Below, one piece after another: positions 44,101 to 54,425 of a stretch of 64,000 nt of DNA; positions within the stretch are counted from its first letter, which is position 1; every line of letters begins with the position of its first letter. Location of the stretch: NCBI RefSeq assembly GCF_032118995.1, contig NC_092661.1, forward strand, positions 12,772,494-12,836,493, given 5' to 3'. Under the pieces are notes generated by a model, which saw only the letters and a list, made by a program, of their open reading frames with translations, had not been told where the DNA came from and ran no database searches. A program made the position numbers and the translations under genes. This stretch comes from Asterias amurensis (lineage: Eukaryota > Echinodermata > Asteroidea > Forcipulatida > Asteriidae).

Positions 44101-46348
44101 CGTCTGCAACCTCACGTGCCATGCGCAGAGCCTTTTTGTTGATCGCCTCCAGTTCATGTTCACGACCAATCAGCGCCATCTTTTCCCTGTGTGCATAGTA
44201 CTAAAAATTACAAAACTATTAAATTTTTAGTTCAAAAAAGAATGTTTACTATAGAGCAAGACTAACATCTCCCTACGTTTGTCAACATCTTGTTCGGTGG
44301 TACCATGTCAGATGCCAATGCACAAATTAACTGCCGCAAGTGAACAACGAATTACTACGTAGTATGGCTATTTTTCTTTCGTTAATTCTGTGCAACTTCG
44401 ATGGCCACAATAATTGGGCCCACAGTTTCATAGGTTTGTTATTGTATGCATGTTTTGGATACATCAAGCGGGGATATTTGTCTTTGACAATATTATTACG
44501 AAAAGTCACTGCCTATAGAAATCCAGGGATAGCCCAACTGTGCTGAAAACTACTCGACATCTGTGCTTACAGTAAACGCCAACACTACGTCACTTCCAGC
44601 GTGAACGAATTCCTCATACTGCTGTCTGACCAACTCCGGATGTTCAATGACTACTTCCGGGACGAATGACCCAGCCGTCAAGTAACCGCGACGCTCAAAC
44701 ACGAAGAGGTAGCCCTCTGCGCAGATCACAGTCTCCCCGTCACGCAAACGCTCCAGGAGACCTAGTGTGGATGGAAAGACGACAAAGTGACGGGGGGGGG
44801 GGGATCGAAAAAAACACACCAAAAAACAATAACCTCAACAATTAAACAGTTTGTGGCATTATATACAAGTTTTTCTCGAACTTCTATTATGACCTGAAAG
44901 GTTCGAGTCTTTCTCAAAGGCTATGGCCTTGAGAAAGACTCACGAAGGTAAAAACGTTAGCCCACTAAAAATTTTGTGTGCATGTTGGTATAAAGCTTTT
45001 TTTACATCCCTCTCCCCCCCCCCCCCGGCCATTGTATAATATTTCTCGACCTTCGCACTGTCACACTTCACAGCTTTTTGCAGGCTTTGTCCTTGAGCAA
45101 GATCAGAGTAAGGGTTATTAGCCTGATTGCTAGAGTGCCTTTGTACAGGCAAATAGTATGAATAACTGTCTATAACGTCAGTATTTGTACAGAGGTTTCT
45201 CTATGCTATAGGCCTACGCAAACAAATTTATCTATTTATCGCAATATATTTATATGGCTTTTCGAAACGTCAGGTCAAACAGAATTGTATTTTTAGATAC
45301 TAGGTATGCTACGGAAGCGTATTGTCGTCACATTTTTTTTAATCTCCACTGGCTTCCTGTTAAACAAAGAATACAATTCAAAATCTTGCTTCTCACATTC
45401 AAGGCCCTCCATGGGTTAGCACCTTGCTACATTACACATCTTCTACAACAACGTAACATCAGACCAGGCCTTAGATCAACATCATCATAACACATACTAT
45501 ATGTTCCCAAAACTCGTCTGGCAAGTTACGGAGACCGTGCCTTTTCCTGCTGAGCACCGCGTCTCTGGAATTCCTTGCCAGACGAGCTGAGGGCCACACC
45601 TGATCTTTCTACTTTCAAACACAACCTCAAGTCTCATCTGTTTAATTTGTCAGCTGACTAGCTTCCGGCGCCTTTGAATGGATCTATTCCAGATACTGCG
45701 CGCCTTGTAAATTTTATGTTTTTATTATTATTATTACATGAATAAAAACAACAGTTACTTATCGTGTACGTAAAATGACACGTCAAATTGTGTTTTTGGA
45801 GTGAGAGACTGGTACAACTTGATTTTAGAGTGAAGTTCGTTCCAATTTCACTCAAAAGAGTGGCACAGATTGACTTTCACTCTCACAAGAGTGGAACTGC
45901 CAGTACCACTCGGACAAGAAAGTAAACAATTTCACTCTTTTACCTGTAACTATCGTGTACGTACATGATAAATCCCAACTTGTCGTGTACGTTCATTATA
46001 GATCATCGTGTACGTACATGATAAGGTAGTGTTTGTTCTTATTTATGTGCATTGCGGCATTTCCGTAAGCCGCAATTTGAAACAGCTGAACGTTCTATCT
46101 TGACGTTTAATTAAAAGTTGACATCCATAGTGTCAGTTGTAGCTGCATGAATAAGACAGTGTGTAACACTTTACTAACAGATCCAGAACAGTTTCCACCA
46201 AACCATGTCAAAAAAGTTTGCAATGCCTATTTAATGCTAACCCAAAGTGACTGTAAAGTCAAACTAGGAGCAAAGATCAGTCGTGGTGTATTCGAAAATC
46301 TGTATTAAAAGCACTCTTACCTTTGCAAGGTTTTTTAGTTCCCTCCAT
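41137..46348 (-). CDS. Betaine-homocysteine S-methyltransferase-like enzyme, complete, 7 exons
   Basis: Zinc-dependent homocysteine methyltransferase barrel (pfam S-methyl_trans family). Exons in gene order: 46348-46321, 44761-44571, 44200-44006, 43140-43029, 42693-42500, 42148-42067, 41429-41137; phases join to 364 aa. Exon 1 codes only MEGTKKPCK plus one base. The match to human BHMT starts at once ([12 protein letters not shown] against GILERLNAGEIV). Zinc ligands are kept: C221 (GLNC), C304 and C305 (GLCCG), for human C217, C299, C300. E155 keeps human E159, and Y75 keeps Y77. Changes: A24 for D26, F42 for W44, T156 for Y160. Human W44 and Y160 cage betaine, so the methyl donor may differ (inference). 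The C-terminus after CCG is about 58 residues, shorter than the roughly 105 of human BHMT, and lacks the EYWENLRIASGRPYNPS dimerisation-arm motif. It starts 1.2 kb from GET1, head to head. Confidence 0.9.
41700..42015 (+). repeat. Degraded GAGGGCGCTA repeat with poly-G tract
   Basis: TTCAAAAGAGGGCGCTATAA at 41727, a G run at about 41981-41993, then GCAGAATCTCCTGCC. The order matches 46777-46880. Lies in intron 6 of the methyltransferase-like gene, next to exon 6. Confidence 0.4.
43507..43652. mobile_element. Foldback element with CCACGGCTTCGGCT ends
   Basis: Left end GCCCCTTTTCAAATCCACGG; right end CCGTGGTTTCGTAAAGGGCC. The inverted repeats are about 28 bases with a few changes. A half copy lies near 40596-40632. 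Lies in intron 3 of the methyltransferase-like gene. Confidence 0.75.
43843..43892. repeat. Two adjacent perfect palindromes
   Basis: GCACGTACATGTACGTGC is a perfect palindrome, directly followed by the hairpin TGCTCACGACCCGTCGTGAGCA. Together they could form a small cruciform or bind a dimeric factor. Lies in intron 3 of the methyltransferase-like gene. Confidence 0.6.
45340..45740 (+). mobile_element. LINE 3' fragment (CR1/L2-type)
   Basis: Translation gives [19 protein letters not shown] and [13 protein letters not shown], then degraded text ending in a (TTA)n tail at 45721-45734. It corresponds to the end of the reverse transcriptase ORF of the LINE at 22868-24790. It has several frame breaks and is heavily 5'-truncated. 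Lies in intron 1 of the methyltransferase-like gene, antisense to it. Confidence 0.75.
45755..46025. repeat. Cluster of ATCGTGTACGTACATGAT near-palindromes and short FR-like repeats
   Basis: ATCGTGTACGTA occurs at about 45760, 45951 and 46003, with CGTGTACGTTCAT at about 45982; three of the four continue as near-palindromes of ATCGTGTACGTACATGAT. Between them lie repeats of GAGTG(A/G) motifs (TTCACTC, AAGAGTGGCAC, AAGAGTGGAAC). It sits about 300-600 bases downstream of the methyltransferase start, in intron 1. Function is unknown. Confidence 0.6.
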
Positions 46349-47538
46349 GCCGATCCTCAATCTGGCTTAAATAGGTGAATCTGCCACTCCCCCCTGAGAC
46401 CTGGTGAAAAGGGACAATACACTTGTTGTTTGGACACGAACTACGTGTCAGCTGAGCGGCATTGTGTGTCAGTACTATACGTGACTGGGTCTCGTGACTG
46501 GGTCTCGCAGTTTTTAAGCCCATGAATATTTTTTTTGGGGATGATGACGTTTCGTGGACATGATCACCCCATGACAAGTATTCTACTAATATGCACATTA
46601 TGACGTCTCATAATTTAGGATAATTAGGATAATCTCCTGCAACTATTAAACCTATATTTTTAATAAAGTTAGAAGTAGACTACCCAATGTAAAACAAACA
46701 TTACTTATAGGTTTTATAGGTGCTGTATAGCGCTTTATTAATTTTAGGGGCCCCTGAATTTGGGGACTGAAGGAGGATGTTTCAAAAGAGGGCGCTATAT
46801 CAGAATAAGTCTCTGTCCACAGTTCGCCGTATGTATGGATGTGGGGGGGGGGGGGGCGGGGAAATCTCCTGTGCCAAAAACAGCACACTGATCTGAGCAC
46901 ATGTGTAGAAATCGTCAAAGATTTTGATGTCAAAACAGACCAAAATGACTTGTCACAACATCCAAAATGGTAGCCTACTTTTCAGAGAATAGGTTGCTTC
47001 CGAGAACTAGAAGGCCGGGGTGCACCATTATTTAGCTGATTATCGTAACTTGTAGGCCCTCAATAATTATACGTTTTGGTGGTCACTGTGTAAATAATTA
47101 TTATAACAATCTATCCGAACCTGGGGGTTCTGTGCTTTAACTTTCGGTGAGATTAATTTGATAAATCTAGGCTTTATTTGGCTTGGGAATGGCAGGAATG
47201 CCTCAATGCGGAAACTGGCAGCGAGTCGGTTTGGGAAAAAGTACACTCATTATTTTTCGTTTTTCAGGCCTAAAAAGCAAAAAACTACAAACGGCTGACC
47301 TACAAAAAAAGTAAAAGTAAATCTGAAGTTTAGTTGTCTGTACAAATACCTGATTGGTTTTGAAGGGGCTTAGAGACCAAATAATAGTTAAGATTATTAT
47401 TAATATTTTGTGAGTCAACGAGATTGCTCCATGGTTGAGTCAGCATTATTTTGGTGCGCACCCGAAAGCAAGTTTTTATAACCAATAGCGCCCTCTTGCG
47501 GCAAGGGAGAGCCTGGAGCACTAGGCCAGTACAACAAA
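46349..47538. other. Head-to-head intergenic region of methyltransferase-like and GET1 genes
   Basis: 1.2 kb between two start codons. It contains the poly-G repeat at 46777-46880 and no other gene. Promoters of both genes should lie here, but no core element is clear. Confidence 0.4.
46777..46880 (+). repeat. GAGGGCGCTA repeat with G tract
   Basis: GATGTTTCAAAAGAGGGCGC, then CACAGTTCGCCGTA, a G run at about 46843-46856, then GAAATCTCCTGTGCC. It is the most complete of three such copies in the window (others near 33300 and 41715). Confidence 0.5.
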
Positions 47539-50500
47539 ATGGCAGCCTCCATGGTTGTAGTTTTTCTGTTCATTTCGCTACTGCACCTGTCAAAATATTG
47601 CATTCCTCACATCGTGAAACAAGTAAGTAAGCTTCATTGAATTGAAATTGTATTAACGGATAACTTTCCGTATGGCGCCACCACCTTTTCACTCATTTTC
47701 ACTAAAAGGTAAATAAATTAGATACTATATAGTATATTATTTCATATCGAATGAAAAAGTGGTGGCGCTGCGGAAACTTTTCCATTGCCATAATAATACA
47801 CTGTGATTTGTACCCAAAATCAATCATTTTACAAATGTTTGACAACTTTGAGCATAACCAACGACAGAAAACTTTATTCTCAGCATGATTAAGCCTGATG
47901 AAAATACAGACTGTTAGTAAATTGCATAGCTTCTGTCACCGGTGCAGCTAGCCCCACTTGTGTGGCCAAGGATAGCTGAAAGGATTCACAATCTCGCCGT
48001 AAACGGGAATCAAAGTCGGGGTTTGAAAACATTTGAGGGTCGATAACGTATGACGCTACGAAGTTAAAGTGGAGTGGCCCTGTATTCTTATTAATAATAA
48101 TTGTACTTTGAAATTAAGGAGTTGTCGGATGAGTGGTTATGTTGGGCGCTATCGGTCAATCTGCGAATTTTATTGCTTTGAGAAATCGCCCCCAGGCTGG
48201 GAATGGTTTTACCTGCACGATCGGTCGAACGCACGAAACCATTCCTGCACGATCGGTCGATCGCGCAAACCCATTCCTGCACGATCGTTAGATCGCGCAA
48301 AATTTTCCTGCACAATCGGTTGATCACGCAAAACCTTTCCTGCACTATCGGTCGATCGCGCAAACCCATTCCCGCAGAAAAATACTCGTAGCGCGATCGG
48401 TCAATCGCGCAAAGATATTCATTGCGCGATCGACCGATTGTTGTGCGATCGACCGATTGTAGCGCGATCGACCGGAGATTGACCGATCGTGCCCAACAGT
48501 TATATAATTGGGACTGAGATTTGGGGTCGAAATGACCAGCATTTGTATGAACAATCTTTGCCTTACTTTTATAATTATATTTTATTTCAGGCCTACTACA
48601 TTCCCCAAAACACCGTAATAATTACAAAAAATACAATCTGATCTTTAAATTAATCATGTTAATATAATAACATGTGTATTGTGAAGTGTTAACTTCTTCA
48701 AGATTATCGGTTCAACATCAAGTTGTTCCGTCCATCCAACTTAGGCTCTAGTCTATATAGCCTATGCGCCTAAGTTAAATAATAGGATGGACTGAACAAC
48801 TTTTTGTCACTATTACTTACCATACAAACTAGACCCAGTGACGGGGCGCTAGATTCCTTTTTTCAAAATTTTGACATTATCGGTCATCTAGTGCCCCAAG
48901 CTCATAACGTTCACATTTTCTATGACTGTCACACAAAAAATGCCCCAAAATTACGAAAATGTCCAACGAATTACCTTCAAAACTCCTTACTGGCCTCTCC
49001 ATAATGTTTAAGATGCAACACGGTCGGCCATTAATGGGAGTTACATTTTTGACCCCCATAAATGGCCGACCGTGTTATTTCGCAAAGCAAAAGGAAAATT
49101 GTGCAATTCCGAGGCAAATTTGTGTGGATCATTGTAATCTCCTTTTAAAACATCTTTCTAACCATATGCATTAAACAAATGGTTGTAAAATGCTTTTTAT
49201 ACTAGCAACTCGTCCGATCCAAGGCATCTTGTCCCTCTAAGGACCCATAGTCTTGAGTCTAGTGATATTTTCTTCTCGGCCATGGCACACCACATCTTCA
49301 CGGAGCATGCAGCATTGTAAGATTATCAAAAATTATATTTTAAATACTATCTTTGTAGGTAATGAGATATGTATTTGGAGAGAAACAGGAGGAGGGAAGA
49401 AAGAAAGCAGAATTGATGCAACTTCAAGAGGAGCAATCACAACTGAATGTCAAAGAGGACTTCCCCAAATATGCCAGGATCGAGAGAAAAATCAACAAGA
49501 TAAAAGATGATATGAAAAAACTCAGTGAGTGTTATTGAAATGTGCCCTCTTTCCTTTTAAACTATAGGCCCTAAATGAGCAAGGCTGTTGTTGTTGGGTT
49601 GTCTGATATGGAGGTACAGTGTAGGCTTTTTTTAATTTATTTTTTATGCAAGTCGCCTGACACACAAGGCCTGAAGGCCACTTCAAGGTGTGGGCTACAA
49701 TTATTTTTGTCCAGAGGCCTATGCCACCTACTCCTAGGGCTGAAACAGGGTTACCCCTTTTACAGTCCACCATACGGATGTAGGCTTGGGTATCATCAGT
49801 CAGTATGTGTGCACAGTCGCAATCATGGGTACCAATTTGTGTCCGTTTTATGGACAAGAGGTGTTGTGTAACGCATGTAAAAGAACCCAGTGCACTTATC
49901 GAAAAGAGAAGGGGTTCGCCCCGGTGTTCCTGGTTGTGGCTGCTTAATGCGCCGTAGCACCTTATAAGGTGCTAAATAACTGGGTCTCAGAATTCATCAC
50001 TGCAATAACCTATCTTTCTGAAAGTTTGTGTATACTCAGCGCCTTGAGTACCTTGTTTGGTAGATACGTGCGCTATATAAGACTTCGATATTATTATTAT
50101 TATTATTAAGAGGTGTGAATCCAGTGATGTAGCTGTAGCAGTAATCTCTGTTAATAATTGGTGAGTTTATTATGACTACTGTGCCCGAAGAGTTAGCTAT
50201 CTGTTGTTCATAATTATGTTGTCTTTGTTACAAAAAGTTTAGCAGTGATCGTTGCTATACAGTTTGCACGCGTGTGGTTATAGACATTGCATTAAGGAGT
50301 GTCAATATATGTCTTCGGTTTACGGTTTGTTAAATCTACTTTGCTGTGTAGAATTGGAAGTTATCGGAACTTATCAGGTTGTTGAAAACTGGGGTTTTTC
50401 CTAGTTCAGATAAGAGCTTGTCTTGCTGTTCATCTTGTTACTCCAAGATGCTTGTAGACAGAAACCTGGGTACTGATTAATGTACCCTCATTTTGTCGAC

Positions 50501-51337
50501 TTCTTGTAATTATCTTCATTTTGAAATCCAAACCTACATGAACTTGTGCCTCTCGCAAACCATTTGCTCACAATTTTGTTTTCTTCTTGATCATCCTTTA
50601 ACTCCAGGGCAAGGCAAAACTGCCAAGACGTTCACCTTCAGTTGGGGTCTTACTCTAGCTCTCAATGCACTGCAGGTAAGGTTGTCCGGTTTTTCATCAA
50701 GAGTGTGAACTTGTTTGCTCAGGATCAGAGCGAGCAACTACTGCTTAAATTCAGTAACTTAATACTTATCATCACCAAGCAAGAAAGGAGGGACCCCCCC
50801 CCCCCCAACCTAAGATTTCAGGTTCCCTGGATCACAACCTAGGAGATTTTCTACCCAACAGTTACCCAGACCCATGTTTCGCATTGTCCATTCCTAGGTC
50901 CCTTTTCCACTGGGTTACATTGGCAGGTTTCAAGAATACCCCAGGCTTTTACCTCTTACCCCTACCTTAGAGCAGGGGTAGCTACTCCACACAGTGTATG
51001 CCCATTTGCTGGTGTAGATCAGGAGTAACAGGAACCAAGTGTGAATAGGCTGGTTGGGCAACCAGGAATAGAGTAGTGTGAAAAGAGCTCTTGAGTTACT
51101 GTTGTTTAACATTTTGTGTTTTAGACTTGCTGCCTGATCTCAGTGATTTGGAGGTATCGTTATGAACCCATGATCATGCTGAAGGAAGAATGGCTATGGC
51201 CTTTAGCCGGAGTTGTCTCCTTTCCCAGCGGCATCCCGGGGGCTCTTGGCATCTCCATCTGGATCCTCATCTGCAACAACATCTTGAAGAGGGCAGGGAA
51301 GATCGTCAGCTTCATGAATACAAAGACAGAAACATGA
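47539..51337 (+). CDS. GET1: GET1/WRB, tail-anchored protein insertion receptor subunit, complete, 4 exons
   Basis: ER membrane subunit that with CAMLG receives tail-anchored proteins from GET3/TRC40 (family knowledge). Exons: 47539-47622, 49359-49524, 50608-50675, 51125-51337; all GT-AG, phases join to 176 aa (human WRB is 174). The first helix is residues 3-22 (MVVVFLFISLLHL). A cytosolic coiled coil of about 35-85 carries the conserved block FPKYARIERKINKI (human FARYARLERKINKM), the GET3-binding part. Two C-terminal helices include WGLTLALNALQ, then FPSGIPGALGISIWILICN (human FPTRVAGGVGITCWILVCN). The ATG is aaaATGg. Intron 1 holds a foldback element, a palindromic minisatellite and a family B fragment. 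Confidence 0.95.
47658..47782. mobile_element. Small foldback element, TATGGCGCCACCACC type
   Basis: Left arm GGATAACTTTCCGTATGGCG, then CCACCACC. The right arm GGTGGCGCTGCGGAAACTTT is its reverse complement with few changes. 125 bases, in GET1 intron 1. Confidence 0.7.
48140..48498. mobile_element. Inverted-repeat element filled with CGATCGGTCGATCG minisatellite
   Basis: Terminal inverted repeats of 23 bases: TGTTGGGCGCTATCGGTCAA at the left and TTGACCGATCGTGCCCAACA at the right. The interior has about six units of TGCACGATCGGTCGATCGCG plus CAAACCCATTCC, then three reversed units of GCGCGATCGACCGATTG. A direct GTTAT lies on each side (48136-48140 and 48499-48503) and could be a target duplication. 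Non-coding, in GET1 intron 1. Confidence 0.75.
48719..48803. mobile_element. Very short foldback element
   Basis: AAGTTGTTCCGTCCATCC and GGATGGACTGAACAACTT are inverted repeats around a 48-base centre that itself pairs (CTTAGGC and GCCTAAG). In GET1 intron 1. Confidence 0.65.
49008..49241. mobile_element. Family B fragment, left arm mostly missing
   Basis: Starts at the central hairpin (CACGGTCGGCCATTAATGGG, then CATAAATGGCCGACCGTG) and runs to the right end ATCCAAGGCATCTTGTCCCT. It has lost most of the left arm. In GET1 intron 1, just before exon 2. Confidence 0.75.
49640..50108 (+). mobile_element. SINE, longest copy, with LINE-like (TTA)n tail
   Basis: Runs from CACAAGGCCTGAAGGCC through the body (CTGAAACAGGGTTACCCC, GCATGTAAAAGAACCC, GTGGCTGCTTAATGCGCCG) to GTGCGCTATATAAGACTTCG and a (TTA)n tail. 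The tail resembles the LINE tail at 22868, as expected if the LINE moves the SINE (inference). In GET1 intron 2. Confidence 0.65.
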
Positions 51338-51890
51338 CAGTAGGTGTTTAGTTCGGTTGATGGAAAAGCGTGATTGCCTGTATGAATGAAAGAAAGGGAT
51401 AGAGGTGGGCGGATCTAAGATTCAAACCTGCACCCTCTGTACAAGTGATCTGCCAATTTTGTACCAATCCTGTAATCCTTCAGTGCAGAAAGCTATTTAA
51501 AGTGCCCTTTAAAGGAACACGTTGCCTTGGACCGGTCGAGTTGGTCTTTGAGCTCGGTAAAAGAAAACAATCAGTCTTATATTTTATAGAGATTGCATTG
51601 TTTGATTTGTATCAACTTTTGGTGGGAAGAAAGGAGTACAGCTGTTATTTTATTTATTTTATGAGTCTTGGCTTTATATAAAGCCATTCCATTCAGGATT
51701 TTTTCCTTACTCTCTCTTGTTTGGGTTATTAAATGAACTCTATGTTAATTTGCTAACATTTTATTATGGGTTTTGTTTTCTCTGTATGAAAGTATCTTTG
51801 CCTCAGGTTTTTTAGGGATAGGGTAAATACAGTGTGTTGTAGTTTTTATTTATTAACAGGCATGACATTCGGCCTAGTAGTCTGATTTAC
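51338..51890 (+). other. GET1 3' untranslated region and flank
   Basis: A family B end fragment (TTAA-AGGAACACGTTGCC, 51509-51551) lies inside the likely 3' untranslated region. An ATTAAA variant signal is at 51728-51733, about 390 bases past the stop. Confidence 0.4.
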
Positions 51891-51891
51891 T

Positions 51892-52380
51892 CATAAAGCT
51901 ATATATATTGACTAGAGCGCTAACACCCCATTATACACGCACTAAGGTTTTGATGCCGTGTGGGCGCATCCATGTTTATGTACAAACCAATACAAAAGCT
52001 TGAAACTTTGTAGGGCAATTGTACGGCTATTTCCATGATAGTGCATTTGTTCTTTTCTATGTGTCATCGAACCAAAAAATGCAGCAAATGTGAACGCACA
52101 ATCTGCTGATGAGCGTAAAGACTGCGAGCGTCATGTGCGTCATGTTTAAAAGGCGCGTATACAGTTTTGTAGTATGTCAATCAAGTCGAACTTACGGTGT
52201 ACACGATGGGCAGTCGCGTACGGAATTAAAGTGCACACGCCGAGTGTAAAAAAATTGCCGCAATGTGTGTTCTCTTAAAATAAAAATCGTTTCGTAGTCA
52301 TCCAACACATCAAACATGTCTGCGCCCAGGGTGGCTTCAAAACGCAGAGCAAGTTAGCACATAGTCAATATAGCTCTATG
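51892..52380. mobile_element. hAT-like non-autonomous element with perfect 8-bp target duplication
   Basis: GATTTACT at 51884-51891 and again at 52381-52388 flank the element exactly. Ends CATAAAGCTATATATATTGA and CAATATAGCTCTATG are imperfect inverted repeats, related to those of 14198-14492. 489 bases, no coding frame. The interior has many GCGC-rich short words. Confidence 0.85.
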
Positions 52381-52578
52381 GATTTACTATATAAAGCATG
52401 TACATATTCCTTGTGATACTTGTTCTTACTATTTTCCAAGGGTCAAATATCATGCCTGTTATTATTATTATTAGTCAGCTTTTTCCAACATTCCCAGCAC
52501 CTAGACGAAATCATGCTTTTCAGTGTTTTCTAAACTTTTGTACTGAAATACATTAATTTTTTGCTGAATGTGTTATTG

Positions 52579-52959
52579 TTAAAGACAGTGGACACTATTG
52601 GTAATTGTCAAAGACCTGTCTTCTCACTTGGTGTATCTCAGCATATGCATAAAATAACATACATGTACCTGTGAAAATTTGAGCTCGATCGGTCGTCGGA
52701 GTTGCGAGATAAATATGAAAGAAAAAAACACCCTTGTCACACGAAGTTGTGTGCTTTCAGATGCTTGATTTGGAGACCTCAAATTCTAAACTTGAGGTCT
52801 CGAAATCAAATTCGTGGAAAATGACTTCTTTCTCGAAAACTACGTATCTTTTCTCACAATGTTTTATACTACCAATCTCTCCCCATTACTCATAATCAAG
52901 TTAAGGTTTTATGCTAATACTTATTTTGAGTATTTACCAATAGTGTCCACTGCGTTTAA
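52579..52959 (+). mobile_element. Family A copy 5
   Basis: TTAA-AGACAGTGGACACTATTGG to CCAATAGTGTCCACTGCG-TTTAA. The centre GGAGACCTC/GAGGTCTCG is kept. The piece between TACGT and TTCTCACAATG is about 20 bases shorter than in other copies. Confidence 0.87.
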
Positions 52960-53238
52960 GCAAACCAAAAGTACAGGTTCCCTTAAACAAAATACATGAA
53001 GTTGAAAGTACCCTTTCTATACACCACTAATGTGGATGCACAGTGATCATCACCACCAATGCATACAATTGTTCTTATTGACCCACTCCAGAAGTAACTG
53101 CATGAAAAATGAAAACTATAATCGGTGGTTTGCACATTTTAGTCGTCCTTCAGTTCTTAGAGAGCAAGATTGAAGGTGAGCAATTTTATAAGTCAGTGTT
53201 GAAAGATAACCCATAATAATACTATATAACCGCAAGTT

Positions 53239-53545
53239 TTAAAGTCACTGTTTGACACGTTTGGTAATTGTCAAAGTCAAGTGTTCTCACTTTGTGTATT
53301 CCAAATATATCCATATAAAAAAAAATTGTGAAAAAAAAAAATTGTACAAGAAAATAATGAAAGAAAAAATACCCCCTTTCATCTGCTAAGACTTTAAGAC
53401 TTCAGCCTTGAAGTCTTTTTTAAAATCCAATATTTGAGTGAAAATAACCTCTCTTAAAAACTACTGCTCTTCATTTCTGTTACCAAGTAAGTTTTTATGC
53501 TAATGTTTGTTTTGATTCGTAACCAAAATTTTACAGTGCCTTTAA
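53239..53545 (+). mobile_element. Diverged, shortened family A/C relative
   Basis: TTAA-AGTCACTGTTTGACACG at the left and ACCAAAATTTTACAGTGCC-TTTAA at the right. The internal text is decayed. The centre CTTTAAGACTTCAGCCTTGAAGTC is palindromic, like family C. Confidence 0.65.
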
Positions 53546-53874
53546 GGCAGTTTTGAGTTAATTTAAATAAATATTGCAATGAATTCTTCGCATTTGTTGC
53601 AAGTGAAGGCTCAATGTTGAATCCATATGACAATTTGCTTTACATGTGGTTTGGGGTATACTTTTACGAAGACCCCGGTTTTTACAGTGTAACACCTTAT
53701 CAATGGGCCATCCATACACTACTATATCTAGGTCTAAACATGTTGGAGTCTAGTGTAGAGAAACAGGTGGATTTTTTGAGGATTGAGGTGAAATGTTGGC
53801 AAGTGTGCCTTTGGAGTAAGGGTTTGTAGACTGTTCAGTGGTCATACTGAAATATAGGCCTATAGTAAGGCTGG

Positions 53875-54190
53875 TAAATAAATAATAAATAATAATGAAA
53901 GAGTATTTATATAACGCCTTATGCAAGGCCTCAAGGCGCTTTCTACTATCAATGTTTAAAAAAACAACACTAAATGAAGGAAAGGCAGTCTAAAAACCAC
54001 AAAAAGGTATAGAATTTAAACTTAACAAAACCACAAGGAGCAAACCATGATTAAAAAATACTAGAGGTGAGAGGTTACCAGCACCTCGCCCTAACGACAA
54101 GAACCTAAACAACAACATACATAAAGATACTAAAAATATTTAAATACAAGGAAACTTTAAATACAATACAAAAGACGAGAAGCACAACAA
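53875..54190 (-). repeat. SINE/LINE tail, minus orientation
   Basis: The minus strand reads AAAGCGCCTTGAGGCCTTGC and ATATAAATACTC, then a (TTA)n run. The rest of the stretch is A-rich and unclassified. Confidence 0.45.
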
Positions 54191-54244
54191 TCTATACAAC
54201 AGAGAGGCAACAATTAGTAAACTTAAATGTCCTGGCTGAGCGGA

Positions 54245-54425
54245 CTAGTGCTTCAGGCTCAAGTTCAAAACATTTTTGTTTGGCAATTTTTGAACGTGTA
54301 ATTGGTGTAGTCATTTTGCACATGTAGTTGGTGCAGCCATTGTTGAAGTGTAGTTTTGCAGCCAATTTTGAACGTGTAGTTTGTGCGGCCATCTTTGAAC
54401 GTGGAACATTCAAATAATAGCATGG
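54245..54425 (+). repeat. Degenerate tandem repeat of about 35 bases
   Basis: Four to five units of the type TTTTGAACGTGTAGTTGGTG plus CAGCCA, e.g. near 54286, 54310, 54342, 54367 and 54390. It shows no recognisable function. Confidence 0.6.

Noticed and set aside
48180-48480. Regular short repeats that could suggest a CRISPR-like array
   Set aside because: Units are degenerate, spacers are not unique sequence, the second half is inverted, and the region is a eukaryotic intron enclosed by inverted repeats.
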